Assembly: GCF_013870515.1 (NCBI RefSeq)
Contig: NZ_JACBXA010000022.1
Location: forward strand, 1-45,278
Length of the DNA: 45,278 bases
DNA from: Streptomyces albidus (ex Kaewkla and Franco 2022)
GTDB lineage: Bacteria > Actinomycetota > Actinomycetes > Streptomycetales > Streptomycetaceae
Direction of reading: 5' to 3'
In this document: positions 31,735 to 39,939 of the stretch, one piece after another
Numbering within the stretch: position 1 is the stretch's first letter
How the letters are laid out: each line of letters starts with the position of its first letter
Made by a program: the position numbers and the translations under genes
Notes under the pieces: generated by a model
What the model was told of the DNA's origin: nothing
The model's input: the letters and a program-made list of their open reading frames with translations, nothing else
The model's database searches: none

Positions 31735-32289
31735 ATGCACGTACGGGAGATGACCGCGGCGGACGTCGACGCCGTCGCCGCGCTGCGCGTACGCGGCTGG
31801 CAGTCCGCCTATGCCGACCTCATGCCGCGCTCGTACCTGGCAGCGATGTCCGTGGCCGAGGACGCCGCCCGGCGGCGCACCATGTTCGAGGAGGCCGCCG
31901 CAACCGCCGAGGCCCGCGTCGTCAACTTGGTCAGCGAGAGCGACGACGGCACGGTCACGGGCTGGGCGGCCCTCGGCCCGTACCGCCCCGAAGGCCCGCA
32001 CGGCCAGGGCGAGTCGGTCGACGGCGCCGAGCTGTACGCGCTCTACGTGCTCCCCGAGCACATCGGCACGGGCACCGGCCGGGCGCTGATGAGCGCATGC
32101 CTCGACCGGGCGGCCGAGCGAGGCTTCACCCGCCTCCTCCTCTGGGTCGTCCGGGGCAACACCCGCGCCCGCCGCTTCTACGAGCGGGCCGGGTTCACCT
32201 TCGACGGCGCCGAGGACACCTATGTCATCGAGGGCACCCCCGTGCCCGAGGTCCGCTACGCACGAGACCTCCTCAACGACGCGGCCTGA
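31735..32289 (+). CDS. GNAT family N-acetyltransferase
   Basis: A 184-aa acetyltransferase. MHVREMTAADVDAVAALRVRGWQ is the first strand and helix, ELYALYVLPEHIGTGTGRAL contains the acetyl-CoA motif A (Q/RxxGxG/A in the form HIGTGTG), and NTRARRFYERAGFTFDG is motif B. The acceptor is unknown. No Shine-Dalgarno is present; CACCAT 6 nt upstream with TTGGTG further up may be a leaderless promoter. Its last 17 bp overlap the 3' end of the opposite-strand HEAT-repeat gene, so the two transcripts are complementary there. Confidence 0.9.
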   Translation: MHVREMTAADVDAVAALRVRGWQSAYADLMPRSYLAAMSVAEDAARRRTMFEEAAATAEARVVNLVSESDDGTVTGWAALGPYRPEGPHGQGESVDGAELYALYVLPEHIGTGTGRALMSACLDRAAERGFTRLLLWVVRGNTRARRFYERAGFTFDGAEDTYVIEGTPVPEVRYARDLLNDAA

Positions 32290-32899
32290 CCGAGCGGCTG
32301 CGGGGTCGGCCCGGGCCCACCGGGATGCGTGCCAGGGCGGCCTTCGCCGACGGGGAAAGCCGGTGGTGCTCGGCCGCCGCACCCAGCACCGCGATCGCCC
32401 GCCCGTCGCCGAGCGCGCCCAGCCCCTGCACGCACGCCTCCGCGATCGGCCAGTAGTGCACCGGTCCCATCAGGAGCCGCTGCAGCACGGAGATCAGAGT
32501 CGGCACGGACTCCGGCGCCCGTAACGATGTGAGGAGGCGCACCGCGTGCAGCGCGTATCCGGTGCGCAGTTCGTTCGTCGCCAGGGCCGCGGCCGCGCGT
32601 GCGGTGCGGGGGTCGCGCAGGCGTGCCAGCGCGTGGGCGGCGGTCGCGCAGCGCACGGGGTCGCGGTAGTTCAGCATGAAGATCAGCGTTTCGAAGGCCC
32701 GCCGGTCCCCCGCGCTGCCGAGGGCGAACGCGGCCACCTCCCGCGCCCACAGCGGACGTTGACTCTCCGCGAGTACGGTCGCGAGTTCGTCCCGCGACGC
32801 CGGTGTGCCCTCTCTGGCGAGTGCCACCAGGCGTTCGTACTCGGACGGGTCCGCCTCGCCCCGTACGCGATCGATCAACGATCGGAATGCGTCGGCCAC
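32273..32899 (-). CDS. HEAT-repeat domain protein
   Basis: A 208-aa all-helical protein. Repeats of about 30 residues are visible: REVAAFALGSAGDRRAFETL, RCATAAHALARLRDPRTARA, LHAVRLLTSLRAPESVPTLI and AEACVQGLGALGDGRAIAVL. Such repeats usually bind partner proteins; no catalytic motif is present. The GTG at 32899 is preceded by GGGAGG with an 8-nt spacer. The C-terminal tail is Arg-rich (GRPRSRSVRPRR). It ends inside the convergent GNAT gene and is divergent from the ethylmalonyl-CoA cluster. Confidence 0.82.
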   Translation of the reverse strand: MADAFRSLIDRVRGEADPSEYERLVALAREGTPASRDELATVLAESQRPLWAREVAAFALGSAGDRRAFETLIFMLNYRDPVRCATAAHALARLRDPRTARAAAALATNELRTGYALHAVRLLTSLRAPESVPTLISVLQRLLMGPVHYWPIAEACVQGLGALGDGRAIAVLGAAAEHHRLSPSAKAALARIPVGPGRPRSRSVRPRR

Positions 32900-33261
32900 T
32901 TGCGCTCCCTCCCCCACGTGCTCCGTCCCACAGCCCTGGAAGAGCCATACCCCTGGCGCATTGGTTACCCACGAGTTAAGGTGCTCGTCAGAGCGGCACC
33001 CCCGCTCAGGCGGCCTGGTGACGCAGCCGCCCGAGAGTGAAGTCGGTTCGGCGGGGGTCCGGGTCCGCGGCGTACGACGCCGCGGCGCCTCCCGGGCAGC
33101 ACCGCTGAGTACGGAACGGCCCCTGGGACAGGGCTGGTTCCGCCTCCACCCCATCCGCAGCTCTCCTGCCGCGCGGCACCCGCGTGCCCGCACCGAGCCG
33201 GTCCACGGCTGTGCGCGCGGCCGAACCTCATCGTCAGTCGTCACACCTCTGGAGTCCCGTG
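32900..33261. other. 362-bp gap before the ethylmalonyl-CoA cluster, with two leader hairpins
   Basis: No supported gene. A perfect hairpin CCGCGGCG (33065-33072)/CGCCGCGG (33078-33085) with a 5-nt loop, and an imperfect one (33112-33122 with 33131-33142, one-base bulge), precede the dehydrogenase gene and would lie in its leader. A less GC-rich patch at 32955-32985 (GGTTACC, GAGTTAAGG) is the likeliest promoter region for either direction, but I cannot assign -35/-10 elements. Confidence 0.45.
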
Positions 33262-35046
33262 ATGGACCGTCCTCCCCTGCACACCATCGCCGTGGTCGGC
33301 CTCGGCACCATGGGCACCGGCATCGCCGACGTCCTCGCCCGTGCCGGCCGCGAAGTCATCGGCATCGACATCAGCGACGCCGCCGCCCGCCAGGCGACCG
33401 CCGCTTTCGAAGCCTCCACCGCGCGGGCCGTACAGCGCGAACGCATGACGGAGGGCGAGCGGCAGGACGCGCTGGCCCGCTTCCGTACCTTCTCCGACCT
33501 GCAGGCAGCCGCCGAGGCGGACCTCGTGATCGAGGTCGTCCCGGAGGACTACGACACCAAGTGCCAGGTCTTCAGTGCCCTGGACACCGTCGTGAAGCCG
33601 GACACGATCCTCGCGACAGGCACCAACGCTCTCTCCGTCACGCGTCTCGCCGCCGACTCCGACCGGCCCGAACGCGTGCTGGGGCTGCACTTCTTCCACC
33701 CCGCGCCCGCCATGAAGCTCGTCGAGGTGGTCTCCTCCGTGCTCACCTCGCCGGAGGCCGTCACCGCGGTGACGGCCCTGGCCCGCGACCTGGGCAAGGA
33801 GCCGGTCGCGGTCGGCGACCGCCCCGGATTCGTCGCCGACGGGCTGCTGTTCGGCTACCTCAACCAGGCCGCCGCGATGTACGAGTCGCGCTACGCGAGC
33901 CGCGAGGACATCGACGACGCGATGCGGCTGGGCGCGGGACTCCCGATGGGACCGCTCGCCCTGCTCGACCTGATCGGGATCGACACCGCACGTACGGTGC
34001 TGGACGCCATGTACGCCGACTCCCACGACCGGCTGCACGCGCCCGCGCCCATCCTGCGCCAGCTCAGCGACGCCGGTCTGACCGGCCAGAAGGCCGGCCG
34101 GGGCTTCTACAGCTACGACGCCCCCGGCTCCTCCGTGACCGTGGCCGACGCCTCGACCCCGGACGACGGCGCCGCACGCACACCAGGACGCCCCGTCTCC
34201 ACGGTGGGCGTCGCCGGCTCCGGCACCATGGCGAGCGGCATCGCCGAGGTGTTCGCCAAGGCCGGCTACGAGACGGTGCTCGCCGCACGCAGCGACGAGA
34301 AGGCGGCGGCGGCCAAGGACCGCATCGCCACCTCCTTCGAACGCTCCGTGAAGAAGGGCCGGATGACGGACGAGGCGCGGGACGCGGCTCTCGCTCGCAT
34401 CACCCCCGCCGGCTCCCTGGACGCGCTGTCCGACGTCGACCTGGCGGTGGAGGCGGTCGCCGAGGATCTCGCCGTCAAGCAGCAGCTCTTCGAGACGCTG
34501 GACAAGGTGTGCAAGCCCGGCGCGGTTCTCGCGACGACCACTTCCTCGCTGCCCGTGGTGGCCTGCGCACGTGCGACCTCGCGCCCGCAGGACGTGGTCG
34601 GGATGCACTTCTTCAACCCGGCGCCGGCGATGAAGCTCGTCGAGGTCGTCCGCACCGTGCTCACCGGTGACGAAGCGCACGCCACCGTCCGCGAGGTGAG
34701 CACCGCCATCCGCAAGCACCCCGTGGACTGCGGCGACCGCGCGGGGTTCATCGTGAACGCGCTGCTGTTCCCGTACCTCAACAACGCCGTGAAGATGGTC
34801 GAGGAGCACTACGCGTCGCTCGACGACATCGACGCGGCGATGCGGCTAGGCGGCGGCTACCCGATGGGGCCCTTCGAGCTGCTGGACGTCGTCGGGCTCG
34901 ATGTGTCGCTGGCCATCGAGCAGGTGCTGCACCGGGAGTTCCGCGATCCGGGGCTGGCTCCCGCACCGCTGCTGGAGCACCTCGTGGCCGCGGGGTGTCT
35001 GGGCAGGAAGACCGGACGGGGTTTCCGCGAGTACGCACGTCGGTGA
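33262..35046 (+). CDS. Tandem-duplicated 3-hydroxyacyl-CoA (3-hydroxybutyryl-CoA) dehydrogenase
   Basis: A 594-aa protein made of two complete 3HCDH modules (about 1-300 and 310-594). Each has an NAD motif (VVGLGTMGTGIA at about 11-22; VAGSGTMASGIA at about 316-327), the active-site His block (LHFFHPAPAMKLVEVV; MHFFNPAPAMKLVEVV) and the C-terminal dimer domain (YPMGPFELLDVVGLD in copy two). A usual member is about 285 aa, so this is a fused duplication with both halves apparently intact. It would interconvert acetoacetyl-CoA and 3-hydroxybutyryl-CoA, feeding crotonyl-CoA to Ccr. GGAG 8 nt before the ATG supports the start; a hairpin follows the stop. Confidence 0.88.
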   Translation: MDRPPLHTIAVVGLGTMGTGIADVLARAGREVIGIDISDAAARQATAAFEASTARAVQRERMTEGERQDALARFRTFSDLQAAAEADLVIEVVPEDYDTKCQVFSALDTVVKPDTILATGTNALSVTRLAADSDRPERVLGLHFFHPAPAMKLVEVVSSVLTSPEAVTAVTALARDLGKEPVAVGDRPGFVADGLLFGYLNQAAAMYESRYASREDIDDAMRLGAGLPMGPLALLDLIGIDTARTVLDAMYADSHDRLHAPAPILRQLSDAGLTGQKAGRGFYSYDAPGSSVTVADASTPDDGAARTPGRPVSTVGVAGSGTMASGIAEVFAKAGYETVLAARSDEKAAAAKDRIATSFERSVKKGRMTDEARDAALARITPAGSLDALSDVDLAVEAVAEDLAVKQQLFETLDKVCKPGAVLATTTSSLPVVACARATSRPQDVVGMHFFNPAPAMKLVEVVRTVLTGDEAHATVREVSTAIRKHPVDCGDRAGFIVNALLFPYLNNAVKMVEEHYASLDDIDAAMRLGGGYPMGPFELLDVVGLDVSLAIEQVLHREFRDPGLAPAPLLEHLVAAGCLGRKTGRGFREYARR

Positions 35047-35061
35047 CCCGGGACATCCGGT

Positions 35062-35098
35062 GGGGCGGGCTGCTCGAGCCTTCGGGCGGCCCGTCCCC
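35062..35098 (+). terminator. Hairpin after the 3-hydroxyacyl-CoA dehydrogenase gene
   Basis: GGGGCGGGC (35062-35070) pairs with GCCCG-T-CCCC (35089-35098), a 9-bp stem with one bulged T, 16 nt past the stop. It may reduce read-through into the following tetR gene. Confidence 0.5.
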
Positions 35099-35116
35099 CG
35101 AGTCCGTCACGGCGTG

Positions 35117-35129
35117 TAACGTTCCCCAC
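35117..35129 (+). promoter_or_regulatory. Leaderless-type -10 of the tetR gene at 35130
   Basis: TAACGT (35117-35122) followed by 7 nt and the ATG; no Shine-Dalgarno. It is identical in sequence and spacing to the element before the D-aminopeptidase gene. The -35 is not clear. Confidence 0.4.
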
Positions 35130-35900
35130 ATGTCAGACACCGCGAAGCCGTCCCGTTCGCACACCGCATCCTCCCAGCGCCTGCGGATGCGCCGCGAGTT
35201 GGCGGCTGCCGCGATGGAACTCTTCGCGACGAAGGGGTATGAGGCCACCACGGTCGACGAGATCGCGGCCACGGCCGGAGTCGCCCGCCGCACCTTCTTC
35301 CGGCACTTCCGCGCCAAGGAAGAGGCGATCTTCCCCGACCACGACGACACTCTGGTGCGTGCGCAGGCGGTGCTGGAGGCCGCGCCCGCTCACGAGAACC
35401 CGCTGGACACGGTCTGCCGCGGCATCAAGGAAGTCATGCGGATGTACGCGGCGTCCCCCAAGGGCAGCGTCGAGAGGTACAAGCTGACCAGGGACGTGCC
35501 CGCGCTGCGTGAGCGCGAGATCGCCTCGGTCGCACGCTACGAGCGGCTCTTCACGCGCTATCTGCTGGGTCACTTCGACGAGGCGGCGCACCGCGACGGC
35601 GACGACGACCCGCTGCTGGCCGAGGTCGCCGCCTCCGCCGTGGTCACGGCCCACAACCACGTGCTGCGCCGGTGGCTCCGCAACGGCGGAGTGGGCGACG
35701 TGGAGGCGCAGTTGGACCACGCCTTCGCGATCGTACGGAAGACCTTCGGCACCGGATTCGGGGCGAACCGGCCCGCGGCTCCCGAGCGGATCGGCGGTGC
35801 CGAGACCACGCGGGACGACGAGGTGCTCGTCACAGTGGCCCGCACGGACACCCCCATCGGCGAGATCATGCGCACGATCGAACGGGCCCTGCGCGACTGA
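35130..35900 (+). CDS. TetR family transcriptional regulator of the ethylmalonyl-CoA cluster
   Basis: A 256-aa regulator. The HTH spans about 22-68: LRMRRELAAAAMELFATKGYEATTVDEIAATAGVARRTFFRHF contains the recognition helix. The C-terminal domain is longer than in small TetR proteins. Sitting between the 3-hydroxyacyl-CoA dehydrogenase and ccr genes, it is the natural candidate to control the pathway, perhaps sensing an acyl-CoA intermediate (inference). A perfect dyad overlapping the ccr -35 (36306-36322) is a candidate operator. TAACGT 7 nt upstream of the ATG suggests a leaderless mRNA. Confidence 0.9.
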   Translation: MSDTAKPSRSHTASSQRLRMRRELAAAAMELFATKGYEATTVDEIAATAGVARRTFFRHFRAKEEAIFPDHDDTLVRAQAVLEAAPAHENPLDTVCRGIKEVMRMYAASPKGSVERYKLTRDVPALREREIASVARYERLFTRYLLGHFDEAAHRDGDDDPLLAEVAASAVVTAHNHVLRRWLRNGGVGDVEAQLDHAFAIVRKTFGTGFGANRPAAPERIGGAETTRDDEVLVTVARTDTPIGEIMRTIERALRD

Positions 35901-36305
35901 CCACCGCGCCCGGGCTGCGGTACGGCACCGGGCGGCTCGGACGTCGGCGTGAGTGTCACAGGCGAACTCGCCCCGGCAGCGGGGGCGTTCGCGTGCCGAG
36001 GCACCAACAGCACCCCTGCGCGCCTGCGATGCGGGGGTGCGAGACGGCCGGAGCGTACGGGGCGCGCAGACGCCCCCTCCTCAACTCGCCGCCGTGACCG
36101 GGTAGTTCGCCCGGGTTCCGGGCCCGCCACCCTGCCGCGCACACCCCACCGCCGTGATGCGCCTCGGCTCCGGACCGCCCCTGGGCCCCGCCGAAGTCAA
36201 GCCGGCCCGCAGACCGCCTCCACCCCGCCCCGGGAGGGCAGCCGGACGCGTATCGGCGCTCATGCGTGCACACACAGATGACAGATGAGAGAAATTGTTG
36301 GCACG
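35901..36305. other. Long intergenic region upstream of the ccr promoter
   Basis: No gene is supported; open frames here lack family similarity and start sites. It contains GC-rich hairpins, one listed as a terminator (36010-36040) and a shorter one with GCCCC/GGGGC arms near 35970-35985. The last 60 bp become AT-richer towards the ccr promoter. Confidence 0.55.
36010..36040 (+). terminator. Terminator hairpin downstream of tetR
   Basis: GCACCCCTGC (36010-36019) pairs with GCGGGGGTGC (36031-36040), a 10-bp stem with one G-T pair and an 11-nt loop, about 110 nt past the tetR stop. Confidence 0.6.
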
Positions 36306-36341
36306 CAGTGTCTTGCACACTGGCACTGGGTGTCATACCTT
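36306..36341 (+). promoter_or_regulatory. ccr promoter with overlapping perfect dyad
   Basis: TTGCAC (36313-36318), a 17-nt spacer and TACCTT (36336-36341) form a good sigma-70-type promoter. CAGTGT-N5-ACACTG (36306-36322) overlaps the -35, as expected for a repressor operator. Transcription from about 36348 leaves a leader of about 175 nt before the GTG, including a CGCCTG/CAGGCG hairpin. Confidence 0.6.
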
Positions 36342-36522
36342 GATGCGAGTCCGGGCGCTGTCCCAACGGCACAACACCCGTGCGTGCCCGGACGCCTGCG
36401 TCACAGGCGACCCCGCGCTCACCAGCGCTGCCAACAGCATCACCCGCCGAACCGACGGCACTGCCTCACACCCGACGACCCTCGAGCGTCTCCTTCCTCA
36501 GCGCTTCGCCGGAGGCATTACC

Positions 36523-37908
36523 GTGAACAAGATCCTCGACGCGATCCTCGCGTCAGACACCACCGCCGACGACTTCGCCAACCTCGAACTGCCCGAGTCG
36601 TATCGCGCGGTCACCGTCCACAAGGACGAGGCCGAGATGTTCGAAGGCCTCGCCTCCCGGGACAAGGACCCCCGCAAGTCCCTGCACCTGGACGAGGTCC
36701 CCGTGCCCGAACTGGGCCCGGGTGAGGCGCTGGTGGCCGTGATGGCCTCCTCCGTCAACTACAACTCCGTGTGGACCTCGCTCTTCGAGCCCGTCTCCAC
36801 GTTCGCGTTCCTGGAGCGCTACGGGCGTCTGTCACCGCTGACCAAGCGGCACGACCTGCCCTACCACGTCATCGGCTCCGACCTCTCCGGCGTCGTGCTG
36901 CGCACGGGTGCGGGCGTCAACTCCTGGAAGCCCGGCGACGAGGTCGTCGCGCACTGCCTGTCCGTCGAGCTCGAATCGGCAGACGGCCACAACGACACGA
37001 TGCTCGACCCCGAGCAGCGCATCTGGGGCTTCGAGACCAACTTCGGCGGCCTCGCGGAGATCGCGCTGGTCAAGTCCAACCAGCTGATGCCCAAGCCGGG
37101 CCACCTCAGCTGGGAGGAGGCCGCATCCCCGGGGCTGGTCAACTCCACCGCCTACCGGCAGCTCGTCTCCCGTAACGGCGCCGGCATGAAGCAGGGCGAC
37201 AACGTCCTCATCTGGGGCGCCAGCGGCGGACTCGGCTCCTACGCGACGCAGTTCGCGCTCGCCGGCGGCGCCAACCCGGTCTGTGTGGTCTCCAGCGAGC
37301 AGAAGGCGGAGATCTGCCGGCGGATGGGCGCCGAGGCGATCATCGACCGCAACGCCGAGGGCTACAAGTTCTGGAAGGACGAGCACAACCAGGACCCCCG
37401 GGAGTGGAAGCGCTTCGGAAAGCGCATCCGCGAACTCACCGGCGGTGAGGACGTCGACATCGTCTTCGAGCACCCGGGACGCGAGACCTTCGGCGCGAGC
37501 GTCTACGTCACCCGCAAGGGCGGCACCATCGTCACCTGCGCGTCCACCTCGGGCTACGACCACAGCTACGACAACCGCTACCTGTGGATGTCGCTGAAGC
37601 GCATCGTCGGCTCCCACTTCGCCAACTACCGCGAGGCCTGGGAGGCCAACCGCCTCATCGCCAAGGGCAAGATCCACCCCACCCTCTCCAGGACCTACAG
37701 CCTGGAGGAGACGGGCCAGGCCGCCCACGACGTGCACCGCAACGTCCACCAGGGCAAGGTCGGCGTCCTCGCGCTGGCCCCCACCGAGGGACTGGGCGTG
37801 CGCGACGCGGAGAAGCGGGCCAAGCACCTCGGCGCCATCAACCTCTTCCGCGAAGCCGAGAGCGAGCGGTCCGACGGACAGAGCGGCAAGAACAGCAAGG
37901 GCGTGTGA
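36523..37908 (+). CDS. ccr: Crotonyl-CoA carboxylase/reductase
   Basis: A 461-aa NADPH-dependent enzyme that reductively carboxylates crotonyl-CoA to (2S)-ethylmalonyl-CoA, the key step of the ethylmalonyl-CoA pathway and a source of polyketide extender units. With the GTG at 36523 (GGAGG 7 nt upstream) the CO2-binding residues fall at N81, F170, E171 and H365, the numbering I know for characterised Ccr, which supports both start and activity. The nucleotide-binding motif is WGASGGLGSYATQ (231-243). Blocks such as SSVNYNSVWTS and GFETNFGGLAEIALVKSNQL are nearly those I recall from Streptomyces Ccr. A tail of about 20 residues (SERSDGQSGKNSKGV region) is extra. First gene of a tightly packed operon. 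Confidence 0.96.
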   Translation: MNKILDAILASDTTADDFANLELPESYRAVTVHKDEAEMFEGLASRDKDPRKSLHLDEVPVPELGPGEALVAVMASSVNYNSVWTSLFEPVSTFAFLERYGRLSPLTKRHDLPYHVIGSDLSGVVLRTGAGVNSWKPGDEVVAHCLSVELESADGHNDTMLDPEQRIWGFETNFGGLAEIALVKSNQLMPKPGHLSWEEAASPGLVNSTAYRQLVSRNGAGMKQGDNVLIWGASGGLGSYATQFALAGGANPVCVVSSEQKAEICRRMGAEAIIDRNAEGYKFWKDEHNQDPREWKRFGKRIRELTGGEDVDIVFEHPGRETFGASVYVTRKGGTIVTCASTSGYDHSYDNRYLWMSLKRIVGSHFANYREAWEANRLIAKGKIHPTLSRTYSLEETGQAAHDVHRNVHQGKVGVLALAPTEGLGVRDAEKRAKHLGAINLFREAESERSDGQSGKNSKGV

Positions 37909-37914
37909 CTCCCC

Positions 37915-39939
37915 ATGACTCAATCAGGGGAGAGGGACCGCCCGTGGCTCATGCGGACCTACGCCGGTCATTCGACCGCCGAGGCCTCCAACGAGCTGTA
38001 CCGGCGCAACCTCGCCAAGGGCCAGACCGGCCTGTCGGTCGCCTTCGACCTGCCGACGCAGACCGGCTACGACCCCGACCACGTCCTGGCACGTGGCGAG
38101 GTCGGCCGGGTCGGCGTGCCGGTCTCGCATGTCGGTGACATGCGGCGGCTGTTCGAGGAGATCCCCCTCGAGCAGATGAACACCTCGATGACCATCAACG
38201 CCACCGCCATGTGGCTGCTGGCGCTCTACCAGGTCGTCGCGGAGGAGCACGGAGCGGACATCTCCAAACTCCAGGGGACGACGCAGAACGACATCGTCAA
38301 GGAGTACCTCTCGCGCGGTACCCACGTCTTCCCGCCCGTCCCCTCGCTGCGGCTGACCACGGACATGATCGCCTACACGGTCAGCCACATCCCCAAGTGG
38401 AACCCGATCAACATCTGCAGCTACCACCTCCAGGAGGCCGGTGCCACGCCGGTCCAGGAGATCGCATACGCGATGAGCACGGCCGTCGCCGTGCTCGACG
38501 CGGTCCGCGACTCGGGGCAGGTGCCGCAGGAACGCATGGGCGACGTGGTCGCGCGGATCTCCTTCTTCGTCAACGCGGGCGTCCGCTTCGTCGAGGAGAT
38601 GTGCAAGATGCGGGCCTTCAACCGCATCTGGGACCGGATCACGCGCGAGCGGTACGGCATCGAGAACCCCAAGCAGCGCCGCTTCCGCTACGGCGTCCAG
38701 GTCAACTCCCTCGGGCTGACGGAGGCGCAGCCGGAGAACAACATCCAGCGGATCGTGCTGGAGATGCTCGCCGTCACGCTGTCCAAGGACGCCCGCGCGC
38801 GTGCCGTGCAGCTGCCCGCCTGGAACGAGGCGCTGGGCCTGCCCCGGCCCTGGGACCAGCAGTGGTCGCTGCGCATCCAGCAGGTCCTCGCCCTGGAGAG
38901 CGATCTGCTGGAGTACGGCGACATCTTCGAGGGCTCGCACGTCGTCGAGGCCAAGGTCTCCGAGCTGGTCGAGGACTCGCTGGCCGAGATCGAGCACATC
39001 GAGAAGCTGGGCGGCGCGATGGCCGCCGTCGAATCCGGCTATCTCAAGTCGCAGTTGGTCGCCTCGCACGCCGAGCGCCGGGGCCGCATCGAGTCGGGCG
39101 AGGAGAAGATCGTCGGCGTCAACTGCTACGAGTCGACCGAGCCCAACCCCCTCACCGCGGACCTGGAGACGGCCATCCACACCGTCGACCCGGCCACCGA
39201 GGCCAACGTCGTCGCCGCGCTGCGGCGCTGGCGCGAGACCCGCGACGAGGGGCCGGGCGAGCCCGCGGCCGAGGCGCTCAAGCGCCTCAAGGACGCCGCC
39301 GGCACCGACGCCAACCTCATGGAGGCGACGCTGGAATGCGCACGCGCCGGTGTCACCACCGGCGAGTGGTCCGGCGCCCTGCGCGAGGTCTTCGGCGAGT
39401 TCCGCGCCCCGACGGGCGTGAGCAGCGCTCCCGTGGCCGTGCCCGCCGAGGAGGGTTCCTCCCTCGCCGACGTACGCCGCCAGGTGGAGCTGACCGCCGG
39501 GGAACTCGGCGTCGGCAAGCTGCGGCTGCTGGTCGGCAAGCCCGGCCTCGACGGTCACAGCAACGGTGCCGAGCAGATCGCCGTAAGAGCCCGTGACGCG
39601 GGCTTCGAGGTGATCTACCAGGGAATCCGGCTCACGCCCGAACAGATCTCCTCGGCGGCCGTCGCCGAGGACGTCCACTGCGTCGGCCTGTCCATCCTCT
39701 CCGGCTCGCACGCCGAGCTGGTCCCGGACGTCCTGGTCCGGCTGAGGGACGCCGGAGCGCACGAAGTGCCGGTGATCGTGGGCGGGATCATCCCCTCCGC
39801 CGACGCCGAGGCGCTGCGCGCGGCCGGTGTCGCGGCCGTCTTCACTCCGAAGGACTTCGGGATCACCGAGATCATCGGCCGTATCGTCAACGAAATCCGT
39901 ACAGCGAACAAGCTCGACCCCATGGAGGTCCCCGCATGA
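37915..39939 (+). CDS. ecm: Ethylmalonyl-CoA mutase (MeaA-type, B12-dependent)
   Basis: A 674-aa single-chain acyl-CoA mutase. The N-terminal TIM barrel (about 1-500) binds the CoA ester: RTYAGHSTAEASNELYRRNL, GLSVAFDLPTQTGYDPDH and LQGTTQNDIVKEYLSRGTHV. The C-terminal cobalamin domain (about 530-670) has the base-off DxHxxG motif at D546, H548 and G551 (GLDGHSNG), then SILSGSHAELVP and GGIIPSADAEAL. It isomerises (2R)-ethylmalonyl-CoA to methylsuccinyl-CoA. The start, 6 nt after the ccr stop, matches the N-terminus I recall for MeaA (xDRPWLMRTYAGH); no separate strong ribosome site, so coupling is likely. Adenosylcobalamin must be available. Confidence 0.95.
   Translation: MTQSGERDRPWLMRTYAGHSTAEASNELYRRNLAKGQTGLSVAFDLPTQTGYDPDHVLARGEVGRVGVPVSHVGDMRRLFEEIPLEQMNTSMTINATAMWLLALYQVVAEEHGADISKLQGTTQNDIVKEYLSRGTHVFPPVPSLRLTTDMIAYTVSHIPKWNPINICSYHLQEAGATPVQEIAYAMSTAVAVLDAVRDSGQVPQERMGDVVARISFFVNAGVRFVEEMCKMRAFNRIWDRITRERYGIENPKQRRFRYGVQVNSLGLTEAQPENNIQRIVLEMLAVTLSKDARARAVQLPAWNEALGLPRPWDQQWSLRIQQVLALESDLLEYGDIFEGSHVVEAKVSELVEDSLAEIEHIEKLGGAMAAVESGYLKSQLVASHAERRGRIESGEEKIVGVNCYESTEPNPLTADLETAIHTVDPATEANVVAALRRWRETRDEGPGEPAAEALKRLKDAAGTDANLMEATLECARAGVTTGEWSGALREVFGEFRAPTGVSSAPVAVPAEEGSSLADVRRQVELTAGELGVGKLRLLVGKPGLDGHSNGAEQIAVRARDAGFEVIYQGIRLTPEQISSAAVAEDVHCVGLSILSGSHAELVPDVLVRLRDAGAHEVPVIVGGIIPSADAEALRAAGVAAVFTPKDFGITEIIGRIVNEIRTANKLDPMEVPA

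Noticed and set aside
37924..39762. 612-codon minus-strand frame opposite the mutase gene
   Set aside because: Composition (Asp, Val, Leu, Arg, Gly, His) is that of an antisense shadow; the mutase is unambiguous.
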